This document shows positions 7,857 to 15,673 of a stretch of 34,882 bases of DNA, piece by piece. The translations under genes were made by a program, and so were the position numbers. The stretch comes from an uncultured Saprospiraceae bacterium (GTDB lineage: Bacteria; Bacteroidota; Bacteroidia; Chitinophagales; Saprospiraceae). Numbering within the stretch: position 1 is the first letter of the stretch; the number at the start of each line of letters is the position of its first letter. Under the pieces are notes generated by a model. It searched no databases, was not told where the DNA came from, and worked only from the letters and a program-made list of their open reading frames with translations. The stretch lies in the NCBI GenBank assembly GCA_937921775.1, contig CAKZUK010000094.1, positions 1-34,882 of the forward strand. The letters are read 5' to 3'.

Positions 7857-10016
7857 ATGAAAAAGAAAAAAAGTAAAAATAAAGGTACGGCATTAAATAG
7901 CCGTGATCTAAAATTGACAGTTCTCAAACTGTTCAAAAAGTTTCCCAAAAAACGATTTAGCGCCAAGCAAATCATTAAGTTTTTAAAAATTTCCAATAAT
8001 AAAGATTCTGTTGTTTATGTCTTAGACAAATTAGCAAGCGAAGGAAAATTGTTCCAAGTGGACGATATTAAATTTCGTCTTGACCGATTTGCAACTTCAG
8101 ATAAAGCAGCTAGTCCACGAACTACACACACCGGTTTTGTTGACGTTACCCGAAAAGGTTCCGCTTACATCGTTTGTGAAGACTTAGAAGAAGACGTGCA
8201 CGTGCCAGCCAAGAAATTAGGAGGTGCACTGCAAGGAGATAAAGTAAAAATAACCAGGTTCTTACCACCACGAAGAAGAAGAGCAGAAGGAGAAGTAATT
8301 GAAGTATTGACAAGAGCAATTGATCACTTCGTTGGAACCATGCAAATGGGAGGTAAATACGCCTTAGTTATTCCCGACAGAGTGGATGTACCTTTTGATA
8401 TCATTGTAAGAGATGAAAACCTAAGAAACGCAGTAGATGGCGAAAAGGTGGTCGTAAAAGTGACTGAGTGGACGACTAAGAAAAATAGAAATCCTTTTGG
8501 AAAAGTAACGGCAGTACTAGGAACGGAAGGTGGTAACGATATGGAAATGCACAGTATCCTAATCAATAATGGTTTTGATATGGCATTCCCCGATGAGGTA
8601 AATGCTGAGTCAGAAGCCCTATCTACAGAGATTCCAGCATCAGAAATAGCAAAGCGTTTGGATTTACGTGAAGTAACAACCTTCACTATAGATCCAGACA
8701 CTGCTAAGGATTTTGATGATGCCCTGTCTATCCAATATCTTGAAAATGACGAGATAGAAATTGGTGTACATATTGCAGATGTAAGTCATTACGTTCATCC
8801 TAAAACAGAATTGGACCAAGAAGCGTATCGACGTTCCACTTCTGTTTATCTAGTGGATCGGGTAGCCCCCATGTTGCCTGAAAAAATTTCAAACGAACTT
8901 TGTTCCTTACGTCCGAATGAGGATAAACTCTGCTTTTCAGCGATCTTCGTTTTTGACAAAAAACACAACATAACCAAACGTTGGTTTGGTAAAACTATCA
9001 TCCATTCAGATCGTAGATTTACCTATGATGAAGCGCAGCAGGTCTTGGAAACAGGAGAAGGTGATTTCCCAAAGGAGGTCAAAGAGATGAACACTATTGC
9101 ACTTCGATTGCGTAAAAAGAAGTTTAAGAACGGAGCCATAGCCTTTGAATCTGAAGAAGTAAAATTCCGATTAGATGAAGATGGAAAACCAATTGATGTG
9201 TATGTGAAAGAACGGAAAGATGCACACATGTTGATTGAAGACTTTATGTTGTTAGCTAACCGTGAAGTTGCAAGATATATGGCAAAGAAAAAAGATGGAG
9301 CTGAAATTCCGTTTGTATATCGTGTCCACGATTTACCGGACCCTGACAAGGTAGCTAACGTAGCTGCGTTTGCTAAAGAAATGGGTTTTAAAATGGACCT
9401 ATCTACACCAAGAAGTATCGCAGATTCCTATAATAATTTAGCAAAAGCTGCTCGTGAAAACGATGCATTAAAAGTATTGGAACCACTAGCAATTCGTACG
9501 ATGTCAAAAGCAGAGTATACAACCGAAAATATCGGACACTACGGTTTGGGTTTTGACTTTTATACACACTTTACTTCGCCGATTCGACGCTACTCTGATG
9601 TATTGGTTCACCGGATCCTTGAAAAGAATTTGGAAGGCGTTCATCGCTATAAAAAAGATTCGCTGGAAGAACAATGCAAGCATATTTCTAGACAAGAGCG
9701 CAAAGCATCATCTGCTGAACGAGAATCCACCAAGTACAAGCAAGTCGAGTACATGATGGACCAAGTTGGCGAATCATTCACAGGTTTTATCAATGGAATG
9801 ATTGATCGTGGACTCTTCGTAGAATTGAAAGATTCAAAATGTGAAGGGATGGTAGGCTTTGAAACAATGCAAGACGTATTTGAATTGGACGATGGTCGCT
9901 TAAACGCTAGAGGTCGTCGTTCTAAAAAAGTTTTCAAGATGGGAGATGAGGTGCGCGTTAAGATTACTGCTGTTAATCTGGAGCGTCGTGAGATTGAAAT
10001 GGAGTTGGAGGACTAA
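7857..10016 (+). CDS. rnr: ribonuclease R
   Basis: RNase R is a 3'-to-5' exoribonuclease that digests structured RNA and takes part in mRNA and rRNA decay. From the ATG at 7857 (MKKKKSKNKG) it has 719 residues. In order it shows a basic N-terminus, a winged-helix region (residues 20-75), cold-shock-type OB folds (about 90-240), the RNB catalytic domain with the metal-binding Asp cluster TIDPDTAKDFDDALS near residues 279-290, HFTSPIRRYSDVLVHR near 570-585, and a C-terminal S1 domain (about 630-715). Upstream in-frame codons at 7800 and 7803 fall in a perfect hairpin and give an odd leader, so the Lys-rich start is preferred. The C-terminal Lys-rich tail of E. coli RNase R is missing here; the basic stretch is at the N-terminus. 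Confidence 0.95.
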   Translation: MKKKKSKNKGTALNSRDLKLTVLKLFKKFPKKRFSAKQIIKFLKISNNKDSVVYVLDKLASEGKLFQVDDIKFRLDRFATSDKAASPRTTHTGFVDVTRKGSAYIVCEDLEEDVHVPAKKLGGALQGDKVKITRFLPPRRRRAEGEVIEVLTRAIDHFVGTMQMGGKYALVIPDRVDVPFDIIVRDENLRNAVDGEKVVVKVTEWTTKKNRNPFGKVTAVLGTEGGNDMEMHSILINNGFDMAFPDEVNAESEALSTEIPASEIAKRLDLREVTTFTIDPDTAKDFDDALSIQYLENDEIEIGVHIADVSHYVHPKTELDQEAYRRSTSVYLVDRVAPMLPEKISNELCSLRPNEDKLCFSAIFVFDKKHNITKRWFGKTIIHSDRRFTYDEAQQVLETGEGDFPKEVKEMNTIALRLRKKKFKNGAIAFESEEVKFRLDEDGKPIDVYVKERKDAHMLIEDFMLLANREVARYMAKKKDGAEIPFVYRVHDLPDPDKVANVAAFAKEMGFKMDLSTPRSIADSYNNLAKAARENDALKVLEPLAIRTMSKAEYTTENIGHYGLGFDFYTHFTSPIRRYSDVLVHRILEKNLEGVHRYKKDSLEEQCKHISRQERKASSAERESTKYKQVEYMMDQVGESFTGFINGMIDRGLFVELKDSKCEGMVGFETMQDVFELDDGRLNARGRRSKKVFKMGDEVRVKITAVNLERREIEMELED

Positions 10017-10017
10017 T

Positions 10018-10122
10018 AAGCTTGGAAGTTGGAGGTGGGGACTTGGAAGTATACTCGACCGAGGAGCTTTGCGTTAGTGGGGAAATTTCCCACCTCCAAC
10101 TCCCAACTTCCCACCTTTTTAT
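10018..10122 (+). repeat. dispersed inverted repeat copy B
   Basis: Purine-rich left arm (GGAAGTTGGAGGTGGGGA) and pyrimidine-rich right arm (TTTCCCACCTCCAACTCCC) are near-perfect reverse complements, around a core with TACTCGACCGAGG and CTTTGCGTTAGTG. The repeat starts two bases after the rnr stop and ends in ACTTCCCACC, 9 bases before a -7 element. Copies A2, C and D share the core. Confidence 0.75.
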
Positions 10123-10130
10123 TATATTTG
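10123..10130 (+). promoter_or_regulatory. -7 element at the edge of repeat B, for the sigma factor gene
   Basis: TATATTTG fits TAnnTTTG and sits 25 bases before the sigma factor ATG at 10156. The -33 region is occupied by the repeat arm (ACTTCCCA at 10106-10113) and not by TTTG. Confidence 0.5.
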
Positions 10131-10155
10131 ACATCAAGTCAAGCTATCAGATTTT

Positions 10156-10719
10156 ATGACAATCAATCAAGACGAACACATTTCCGCTATTCTTTCAGGA
10201 GACATGAAAGGATTGCAGCGTATTTATGACCTCTATCTTAATCGGATAGCCCGCTTTATCACCTCCAAAGGCGGAAACTCCGAGGACGCAAAAGATATAT
10301 TTCAGGATGCTTTGATTATTGTTTTTGAGAAGGCTCAAGGGCCAAACTTTACCTTATCTAGCCAGTTTTACACCTTTCTTTATGGAATTTGTCGCAACCT
10401 TTGGGGCAACCGTCTGAAAAAAAAGCGGACTTCTGGGGTAATCAATTCCGATGATGAGACATATACCAGTGAAGAAGATATTCAAGCAAGCATAGAAGCG
10501 GAAGAGGAAAACCAAGTTTTTTGGGATGCTTTCGATCGGATTGGTGAAGATTGCCAAAAATTAATGCATCTCTTTTTTGAAAAAAGAAGAATGGATGAGA
10601 TTTCAACAATCATGGGACACGGTAGTGTCAACTATACCAAAAAGCGAAAGTACAAGTGTAAGGAAAAATTACTTGATTGGATTCGACAGGATATTCGATA
10701 CACGGAATTAAAACTTTGA
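10156..10719 (+). CDS. ECF-type RNA polymerase sigma factor
   Basis: This 187-residue protein redirects RNA polymerase to a special promoter set. Region 2 covers residues 20-90, with the core-binding and -10 melting stretch IYDLYLNRIARFI ... DAKDIFQDALIIVFEKA; a variable acidic linker runs to about 120; region 4 is near 120-180, ending in a basic recognition helix (SVNYTKKRKYKCKEKLL). The linker and FYTFLYGICRNLWGNRLKKKR are typical of Bacteroidota ECF factors. It starts at the ATG at 10156, 25 bases after a -7 element attached to repeat B. Its stop is one base before the next ATG, and that next gene looks like its anti-sigma factor. Confidence 0.88.
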   Translation: MTINQDEHISAILSGDMKGLQRIYDLYLNRIARFITSKGGNSEDAKDIFQDALIIVFEKAQGPNFTLSSQFYTFLYGICRNLWGNRLKKKRTSGVINSDDETYTSEEDIQASIEAEEENQVFWDAFDRIGEDCQKLMHLFFEKRRMDEISTIMGHGSVNYTKKRKYKCKEKLLDWIRQDIRYTELKL

Positions 10720-10720
10720 C

Positions 10721-11656
10721 ATGAAAGGAGAACATCTGTACGAAAAAATTGAAGCCTATCTCAGTGGTGACTTGTCTGACGCGGATCACAAAGTATTTGA
10801 GGGTGAACTTGCTAAGGATGCTGCTTTGCAAAAAGAGGTGAAGCTACATCGTCGATTGGAAAGTGAATTGTCTAAACCCAATAAGAAATTACTGCGCGAT
10901 AATTTGAAAATAATTTCCGCCAGACAAACTATCAATCTAAACGAAGGTGAGATAAACCCAAAAAATATAAACATACCAAAATCGTCTTCCTTCAAATGGT
11001 TGCCATTTTTATTGATTGCTTTGGCCTTTTTGGCAGGGGCTTATTTTTTAACTCGACCTAAAAACAATACAGTTAAACCAAGTCAAGCACCAACGCAACA
11101 AGAACTAGAATCGCCAAATCAAACACCACAGGAACAAACGCCTACGGAAGATTCAAAAAGAAATGAAATAAGGTTGCACCAAGCTAGTAATGAAAAGGTA
11201 GAAAAAAATAAGGAAAACGATCAAGCATTAATCGCTAGCGCGGATCCTGCAGATTTTATAAGCAATCCCTACCTTGATAATCAAATTGGGAACACTGTCA
11301 GAGGAGAATCTTATAGTGTGATCATGGATAAGTCAGCTACTGCTGGAAAAGTTGCATTAATAAATGGAGTGGCTCAATTGCGATTGAAAGGCTCCTTAAA
11401 GACAGATGGCAAATTGGAAAAAGATGCCTCATTCGTCCTTATGATTTATACGAATAAAAAAGAAGACTACCTTGAAGATCGCAGCATTCTAAATGTTCCT
11501 ATCAATTTACAACCTTTGAAGAATGATGCTTTCCCATTTCAATTTAATGCCAACCTGAGGATTACTCCTGGTTTGTACTATTACATGGTTGCTGAGAAAA
11601 ATAACGATGAACCATTACATGTCGGTAAATTTGAAGTACAGTCCCAAGGGCGGTAA
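10721..11656 (+). CDS. single-pass membrane protein, probable anti-sigma factor
   Basis: The gene begins one base after the sigma factor stop, so the two are almost certainly co-transcribed. The 311-residue protein has three parts: an N-terminal cytoplasmic helical segment (residues 1-90: EAYLSGDLSDADHKVFEGELAKD and then LQKEVKLHRRLESEL) of the kind seen in Bacteroidota anti-sigma proteins, here without the zinc HxxxCxxC motif; a membrane segment at about 92-110 (FKWLPFLLIALAFLAGAYFL); and a periplasmic part with a Pro/Gln/Glu-rich linker and a beta-rich domain (about 190-311). The layout suggests an envelope sensor that holds the sigma factor until a signal arrives. The anti-sigma role is inferred from gene pairing and layout. 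No protease site is identifiable. Confidence 0.7.
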   Translation: MKGEHLYEKIEAYLSGDLSDADHKVFEGELAKDAALQKEVKLHRRLESELSKPNKKLLRDNLKIISARQTINLNEGEINPKNINIPKSSSFKWLPFLLIALAFLAGAYFLTRPKNNTVKPSQAPTQQELESPNQTPQEQTPTEDSKRNEIRLHQASNEKVEKNKENDQALIASADPADFISNPYLDNQIGNTVRGESYSVIMDKSATAGKVALINGVAQLRLKGSLKTDGKLEKDASFVLMIYTNKKEDYLEDRSILNVPINLQPLKNDAFPFQFNANLRITPGLYYYMVAEKNNDEPLHVGKFEVQSQGR

Positions 11657-11983
11657 TTTTTTAAAAGCATAACAATATTTTAGCATATGATAAAAATAGG
11701 ATGTAACTTATTAACCTTTTTTAATAAATTAAAGGAATGAAGTTAGCCTCTATCTCTTAATATTTAGAACATTCTAAATACAAAGCCTACAGAATTCCCT
11801 GATTTTGTAGGCTTTTCTAATTACTTCCAAAAATATGGAACTCTTTTTGCCTACCACAAGATATCTATTGTATCTGTCACAATAGTTTCAAAAACTACCC
11901 TCGATATCTCACTTACCTAAAGAACTAATTAATACCATAAGAGGGCCCGGTCTCTCATTTTATCACGCATTAAAAATTCAGGG
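11657..11983. other. gene-free stretch before the sugar dehydrogenase
   Basis: Holds a perfect 20-base palindrome at 11761-11780 (TATTTAGAA, CA, TTCTAAATA), a terminator hairpin at 11782-11818, and a small stem (CTATTGT ... ACAATAG) near 11866-11886. No clear TAnnTTTG promoter precedes 11984, so the start site of that transcript is unknown. Confidence 0.6.
11782..11818 (+). terminator. terminator of the sigma/anti-sigma operon
   Basis: AAAGCCTACA (11782-11791) pairs with TGTAGGCTTT (11806-11815) over a 14-base loop and is followed by TTCT. Confidence 0.7.
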
Positions 11984-13339
11984 ATGAGTACGTTTACTAC
12001 TACGAAACAATTAGAAGACCAGAGGCAAATAATACACACAAACGAAAATATTTACGAAGCATTAAAAAATAGAACAGCAGATTTAGCTGTGGTAGGTTTA
12101 GGTTACGTAGGGCTACCCGTAGCACTCGAATTTGCACGCCATTTTTCTGTGCTTGGTTTTGATATCAATGAAAAGCGAGTGGAGATGATGAATAACTCAG
12201 AAGATCCATCAGGGGAGTTGAAAAGAACTGCTTTTGATAATAAAGAAATTCGATTTTCTTGGAAAGAGGAACAACTAGCTGAGGCAAAGTTTTTTGTAGT
12301 AGCAGTACCCACTCCAATTGATAAGCAAAATCAACCAGACCTTAGAATCCTTAAAAGTGCAACCACTTCAGTCGCTAAAGCTTTGAAAAAAGGAGACTAT
12401 GTTGTTTTTGAATCGACTGTTTATCCTGGATGTACAGAAGAAGTTTGTGTACCTATTTTGGAGCAGATATCTGGACTTCAGTTTAATGTTGATTTTAAAG
12501 TTGGTTATTCGCCCGAGCGAATTAATCCGGGAGACAAAACGAACACAGTTGATAAAATTGTGAAAATTGTTTCAGGGTCAGATGATGAGTCATTAGAAAA
12601 TATAGCAAACGTTTATCGCAGTATTATCACTGCTGGTATCCACTGTGCGCCAACCATTAAGGTAGCAGAAGCTGCTAAGATTGTTGAAAATACACAACGT
12701 GATGTCAACATTGCATTGATGAACGAACTGTCTATGATTTTTGAGAAAATGGGTGTCAATACTTTTGATGTTTTAGAAGCGGCTGGTACCAAATGGAACT
12801 TCTTGAAATTTTATCCAGGCCTTGTCGGTGGTCACTGTATCGGAGTAGATCCTTATTATTTGATTAATAAAGCAATCCGTATCGGGCACAATCCGATTTT
12901 GATTTCTGCAGGCCGTTCAGTTAATGACGGTATGCCTGCTAAGATTGCAAACAAGATCATCAATGAGTTGAAGACTCGTGGTCAAAAGGTTTCTACAGCT
13001 AGAGTTTTAGTGATGGGAACTACATTTAAAGAAAATGTAACTGACATTCGCAACTCAAAAGCAGCTGATATTATACTCGAATTGAAGAAGTCTTGCAACG
13101 ATGTAACTGTTGTTGATAGTTGGGCCAATACTGGTGAAATGAAAGATCACTATGGTATTGAAATGACTGAAGAAGCTACTGGGATTTATGATGCCATCGT
13201 TGTAGCGGTTAGCCACGAAACTTATGTCAATATGGAAACGGAAGAATACCTAAACCTGATGACCGAAGACGGTTTTATTATGGATGTAAAAGGCATCTTA
13301 AAAAATAAAATAGAATCAGAAGATTACTTCTCGCTTTAA
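11984..13339 (+). CDS. UDP-N-acetyl-hexosamine / nucleotide-sugar 6-dehydrogenase (WbpO/TviB type)
   Basis: The enzyme oxidises C6 of a UDP-sugar to a uronic acid in two NAD-dependent steps, giving a building block for surface polysaccharide. The 451-residue protein has the N-terminal Rossmann motif GLGYVGLPVA (residues 38-47), the middle-domain NTQRDVNIALMNELS block, and the catalytic Cys285 in GGHCIGVDPYY. A third domain has VLVMGTTFKENVTDIRNS. The match is to the WbpO/TviB group that acts on UDP-GlcNAc or UDP-GalNAc rather than to UDP-glucose dehydrogenases; the substrate stays uncertain. About 30 residues precede the Rossmann fold. It stands alone, without a polysaccharide cluster around it, and ends at a strong terminator. 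Confidence 0.9.
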   Translation: MSTFTTTKQLEDQRQIIHTNENIYEALKNRTADLAVVGLGYVGLPVALEFARHFSVLGFDINEKRVEMMNNSEDPSGELKRTAFDNKEIRFSWKEEQLAEAKFFVVAVPTPIDKQNQPDLRILKSATTSVAKALKKGDYVVFESTVYPGCTEEVCVPILEQISGLQFNVDFKVGYSPERINPGDKTNTVDKIVKIVSGSDDESLENIANVYRSIITAGIHCAPTIKVAEAAKIVENTQRDVNIALMNELSMIFEKMGVNTFDVLEAAGTKWNFLKFYPGLVGGHCIGVDPYYLINKAIRIGHNPILISAGRSVNDGMPAKIANKIINELKTRGQKVSTARVLVMGTTFKENVTDIRNSKAADIILELKKSCNDVTVVDSWANTGEMKDHYGIEMTEEATGIYDAIVVAVSHETYVNMETEEYLNLMTEDGFIMDVKGILKNKIESEDYFSL

Positions 13340-13395
13340 TCATATGATAATACGACTATAAAGATTTTAAAGTAGTCAGTACTTTTTGAAATAAA

Positions 13396-13429
13396 AAAAA
13401 ACCGTCAGAAATTTTTCTGACGGTTTTTT
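13396..13429. terminator. terminator after the sugar dehydrogenase
   Basis: A 15-bp perfect stem (AAAAAACCGTCAGAA at 13396-13410 with its complement at 13415-13429) around a four-base loop, A-run on one side and T-run on the other, placed between two converging genes. Confidence 0.92.
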
Positions 13430-13518
13430 ATGTTTTAAACTGACCAGCTGAATCTCATAGAAGTGAGCAATTTTTTTCATACTTCAGCAAATTCAGGGTA
13501 ATTTTTTTAAGAAACCTC

Positions 13519-14904
13519 TTATCCACCAGCAATTACTCGCATAATCTCCGCACAAAGTATTGCTCCAATCGTACCTAGTCCATATCCCAATACCGCCATC
13601 AAGGCACCCACTGGAGCTAAGGAAGGACTAAAGGCAGAAGCAACAACTGGAGCAGATGCCGCTCCACCAATATTTGCTTGACTGCCAACCGCTACGAAAA
13701 AGAAAGGTGCTCGAATTATTTTAGCCGTAATCAGTAAGATAGTAATGTGAACAATCATCCAAATGAAGCCAATGGCAAACAATCCTAAATGTTTGTAAAC
13801 TTCACCCAAATTCATTTTCATCCCAATGGTAGCTACCAAAATGAAGATACAAACAGATCCCCAGTTCGATGCACCAACTCCTTCGAGACTACGAGCCTTG
13901 GTAAAGGATAAGCCAACTCCGATTGTTGTTGAAATAACAATCAACCAAAAGAAGTGAGACATCAGTGAATGTAATTTTAAACCTTCAAGCGTCTCCTTTG
14001 ATTGCTTCATAAATGGTGTCATGAGATCTGCACCCCAGTGTGACAAAGCAACACCTCCAAAAGCAACAGCTAGCAGCATGAAGAGTTTAGTCGTAGTTGG
14101 AATTTCTGAAACACTAGCTTTATAGTCAGCCATCTTTTGTTTCAAGGTTTCAATAGCTGAGCTGTCGGCTTTTAACCACGTGTCAATTCGTTCGGATCGA
14201 CTAGCTCCAAATAATAGAAAGCCCATCCAAAGATTGGCAACGACCACGTCAACGATAATCATCGTTGGAAAAATAGGTTTTTCAACAACTTCGTAAATTT
14301 CTGCCATGGCATTTTGATTGGCACCTCCACCAATCCAACTACCGGCTACCGTTGAAAGTCCCCGCCAAAGTTGGTCAGGATCCGCAGCAATAATATCTGG
14401 CGCTACATTCAAGATGATAAACAAAGCTATTGGGCCACCCAATACGATACCAACTGTAGCAGCAAAAAACATGATTAAGGCCTTAGGCCCAAGATTAATC
14501 AAGCCTTTAAAGTCAATACTAATACAAAGCAAAATCAAACTGGCAGGAAGTAAATATCGAGAGGCTACAAAATATAGTTTAGAATGGCCTTCAAATTTTT
14601 TAGTCCCCGTTATATTATTGTCCTGAATGAATTGCTGAATTTCTGAAAAGGTTGCTCCCTCTGGTAAGGTATGACCAAGTTCACTCAGATAACCAATCAA
14701 ATCAGGGCTATACCAATGTGCAGCAATCAGGCCAAGCGGCCAGTGCAACAATGCAGGAATAAAATAACAAAGCAAAAGTGCTGGGACAACACCATAGAAT
14801 TTTTTCCACCCCGGACTGTCAAGGTGAGAAGTATAGAAAACTCCTGCCAACACGGCAATTAGTATTCCTAGTAAAATAGCATCGTTTGTAAAGAATGGTT
14901 CCAT
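13519..14904 (-). CDS. DUF819 family multi-pass membrane protein
   Basis: The protein has about ten to twelve hydrophobic segments over 461 residues and matches the DUF819 (YjcL-like) family, whose transport substrate is not established. Family signs are a Gly-rich membrane stretch with AGSWIGGGANQNAMAE near residues 185-200 and its partner GSQANIGGAASAPVVASAF near 415-435. The two Gly/Asn/Gln blocks in opposite halves suggest an inverted-repeat transporter fold. I start at the ATG at 14904 (MEPFFTNDAI), not the TTG 18 bases upstream. A TATCTTTA element on the minus strand at 14940-14933, 28 bases before the ATG, is a probable -7 box at the edge of repeat C. Confidence 0.85.
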   Translation of the reverse strand: MEPFFTNDAILLGILIAVLAGVFYTSHLDSPGWKKFYGVVPALLLCYFIPALLHWPLGLIAAHWYSPDLIGYLSELGHTLPEGATFSEIQQFIQDNNITGTKKFEGHSKLYFVASRYLLPASLILLCISIDFKGLINLGPKALIMFFAATVGIVLGGPIALFIILNVAPDIIAADPDQLWRGLSTVAGSWIGGGANQNAMAEIYEVVEKPIFPTMIIVDVVVANLWMGFLLFGASRSERIDTWLKADSSAIETLKQKMADYKASVSEIPTTTKLFMLLAVAFGGVALSHWGADLMTPFMKQSKETLEGLKLHSLMSHFFWLIVISTTIGVGLSFTKARSLEGVGASNWGSVCIFILVATIGMKMNLGEVYKHLGLFAIGFIWMIVHITILLITAKIIRAPFFFVAVGSQANIGGAASAPVVASAFSPSLAPVGALMAVLGYGLGTIGAILCAEIMRVIAGG

Positions 14905-14932
14905 GTTTCGTTTTTTGATCAATTACTTGTCC

Positions 14933-14940
14933 TAAAGATA
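14933..14940 (-). promoter_or_regulatory. -7 element for the DUF819 gene, at the left edge of repeat C
   Basis: The minus strand reads ACTTCCAA, 8 bases, TATCTTTA, one base off TAnnTTTG. This mirrors the plus-strand arrangement at the other end of the same repeat. Confidence 0.4.
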
Positions 14941-14945
14941 TAAAA

Positions 14946-15062
14946 AAGTTGGAAGTGGGGAGATAGAAGCTAGGACTTGGAGATTGGAAGTTGGAAGCAC
15001 CCGCGCAAGGTGAATACTGTGATCGTGTAAAACTTCCTACTACCCACTTCCAACTTCCCAGC
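14946..15062. repeat. dispersed inverted repeat copy C
   Basis: The left arm (AAGTTGGAAGTGGGGAG ... GATTGGAAGTTGGAAG) and right arm (CTTCCTACTACCCACTTCC, AACTTCCCAG) are reverse complements. The core, read on the minus strand, is CACGATCACAGTATTCACC followed by TTGCGCGGGTG, matching B and A2. It fills the whole space between divergent DUF819 and guaD genes. Confidence 0.75.
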
Positions 15063-15070
15063 CTTTTCCC

Positions 15071-15078
15071 TATCTTCG
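15071..15078 (+). promoter_or_regulatory. -7 element for guaD at the right edge of repeat C
   Basis: TATCTTCG (one mismatch to TAnnTTTG) lies 20 bases before the guaD ATG and 10 bases after ACTTCCCA (15053-15060) of the repeat arm. Confidence 0.4.
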
Positions 15079-15098
15079 GGCCTGTAAAACAAATAAAT

Positions 15099-15575
15099 AT
15101 GGAAGATAAAAATCAAGAATTCATGCGTGAGGCCATCCTTCAAGCCCGTAAAGGAATGGAAGGTGGTGAAGGTGGCCCTTTTGGCGCAGTAGTCGTAAAA
15201 GACGGTGTCATTGTAGGGCGTGGCAACAATAGAGTGACTTCGAGTAATGACCCTACGGCTCACGCTGAGGTTGTTGCGATTCGCGATGCTTGTAAGAACT
15301 TAGATACTTTCCAATTAGATGGTTGTGTTTTGTACTCATCTTGCGAGCCTTGTCCGATGTGCTTGGGAGCTATTTATTGGGCTCGACCAGATAAGTTGTA
15401 TTTTTCTTGTACACGAGAGGATGCCGCAGATATTGGGTTCGATGATGACTTTATTTACAAAGAAATTCCATTACCTATCCATGAACGCAAAATTGAAACC
15501 AAGCAAATTATGCAGCAAGAAGGTCTTGGTGTTTTTAAAGCATGGACAGATAAAACGGATCGGGAAATGTATTGA
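15099..15575 (+). CDS. guaD: guanine deaminase (cytidine-deaminase fold)
   Basis: GuaD hydrolyses guanine to xanthine and ammonia in purine salvage. The 158-residue protein has the zinc site His55-Ala-Glu57 (DPTAHAEV) and Cys85-Pro-Met-Cys88 (SCEPCPMCLGAIYWAR), and the whole-length pattern follows Bacillus subtilis GuaD, including GGPFGAVVVKDG, SSNDPTAHAE, GFDDDFIYKEI and the C-terminal aromatic tail that closes the neighbouring active site. That tail separates it from TadA tRNA adenosine deaminase, which shares the core motifs. The ATG at 15099 is chosen because upstream in-frame codons lie inside repeat C and upstream of a -7 element. Its stop overlaps the start of repeat D. Confidence 0.88.
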   Translation: MEDKNQEFMREAILQARKGMEGGEGGPFGAVVVKDGVIVGRGNNRVTSSNDPTAHAEVVAIRDACKNLDTFQLDGCVLYSSCEPCPMCLGAIYWARPDKLYFSCTREDAADIGFDDDFIYKEIPLPIHERKIETKQIMQQEGLGVFKAWTDKTDREMY

Positions 15576-15657
15576 GGAGCTGGAAGTGGAACCTTGAAAA
15601 TTAGAACTTTCCTACTGTCCCGATCGAGTGTACTTTCTAATTCCAATTTCTAACCAT
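15573..15657 (-). repeat. dispersed inverted repeat copy D (opposite orientation)
   Basis: Read on the minus strand it gives a purine arm (GGTTAGAAATTGGAATTAG), the core GTACACTCGATCGGGA and a weaker second arm. The core aligns with copy B (GTATACTCGACCGAGGA). It fills the gap between guaD and lspA, and no good -7 element follows its plus-strand right arm. Confidence 0.55.
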
Positions 15658-15673
15658 TTTTCTTTAACAGTAA

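Noticed and set aside
10029..10229. Open frame overlapping repeat B and the start of the sigma factor gene
   Set aside because: Most of it is repeat arm, and it runs in another frame into the clear sigma factor gene.
11984..13339. UDP-glucose 6-dehydrogenase as the specific call
   Set aside because: The N-terminal extension and motif spacing fit the WbpO/TviB group better, so the substrate was left open.
15099..15575. TadA tRNA adenosine deaminase
   Set aside because: The zinc motifs are shared, but the SSNDPTAHAE, GFDDDFIYKEI and C-terminal aromatic tail follow guanine deaminase over the whole length.
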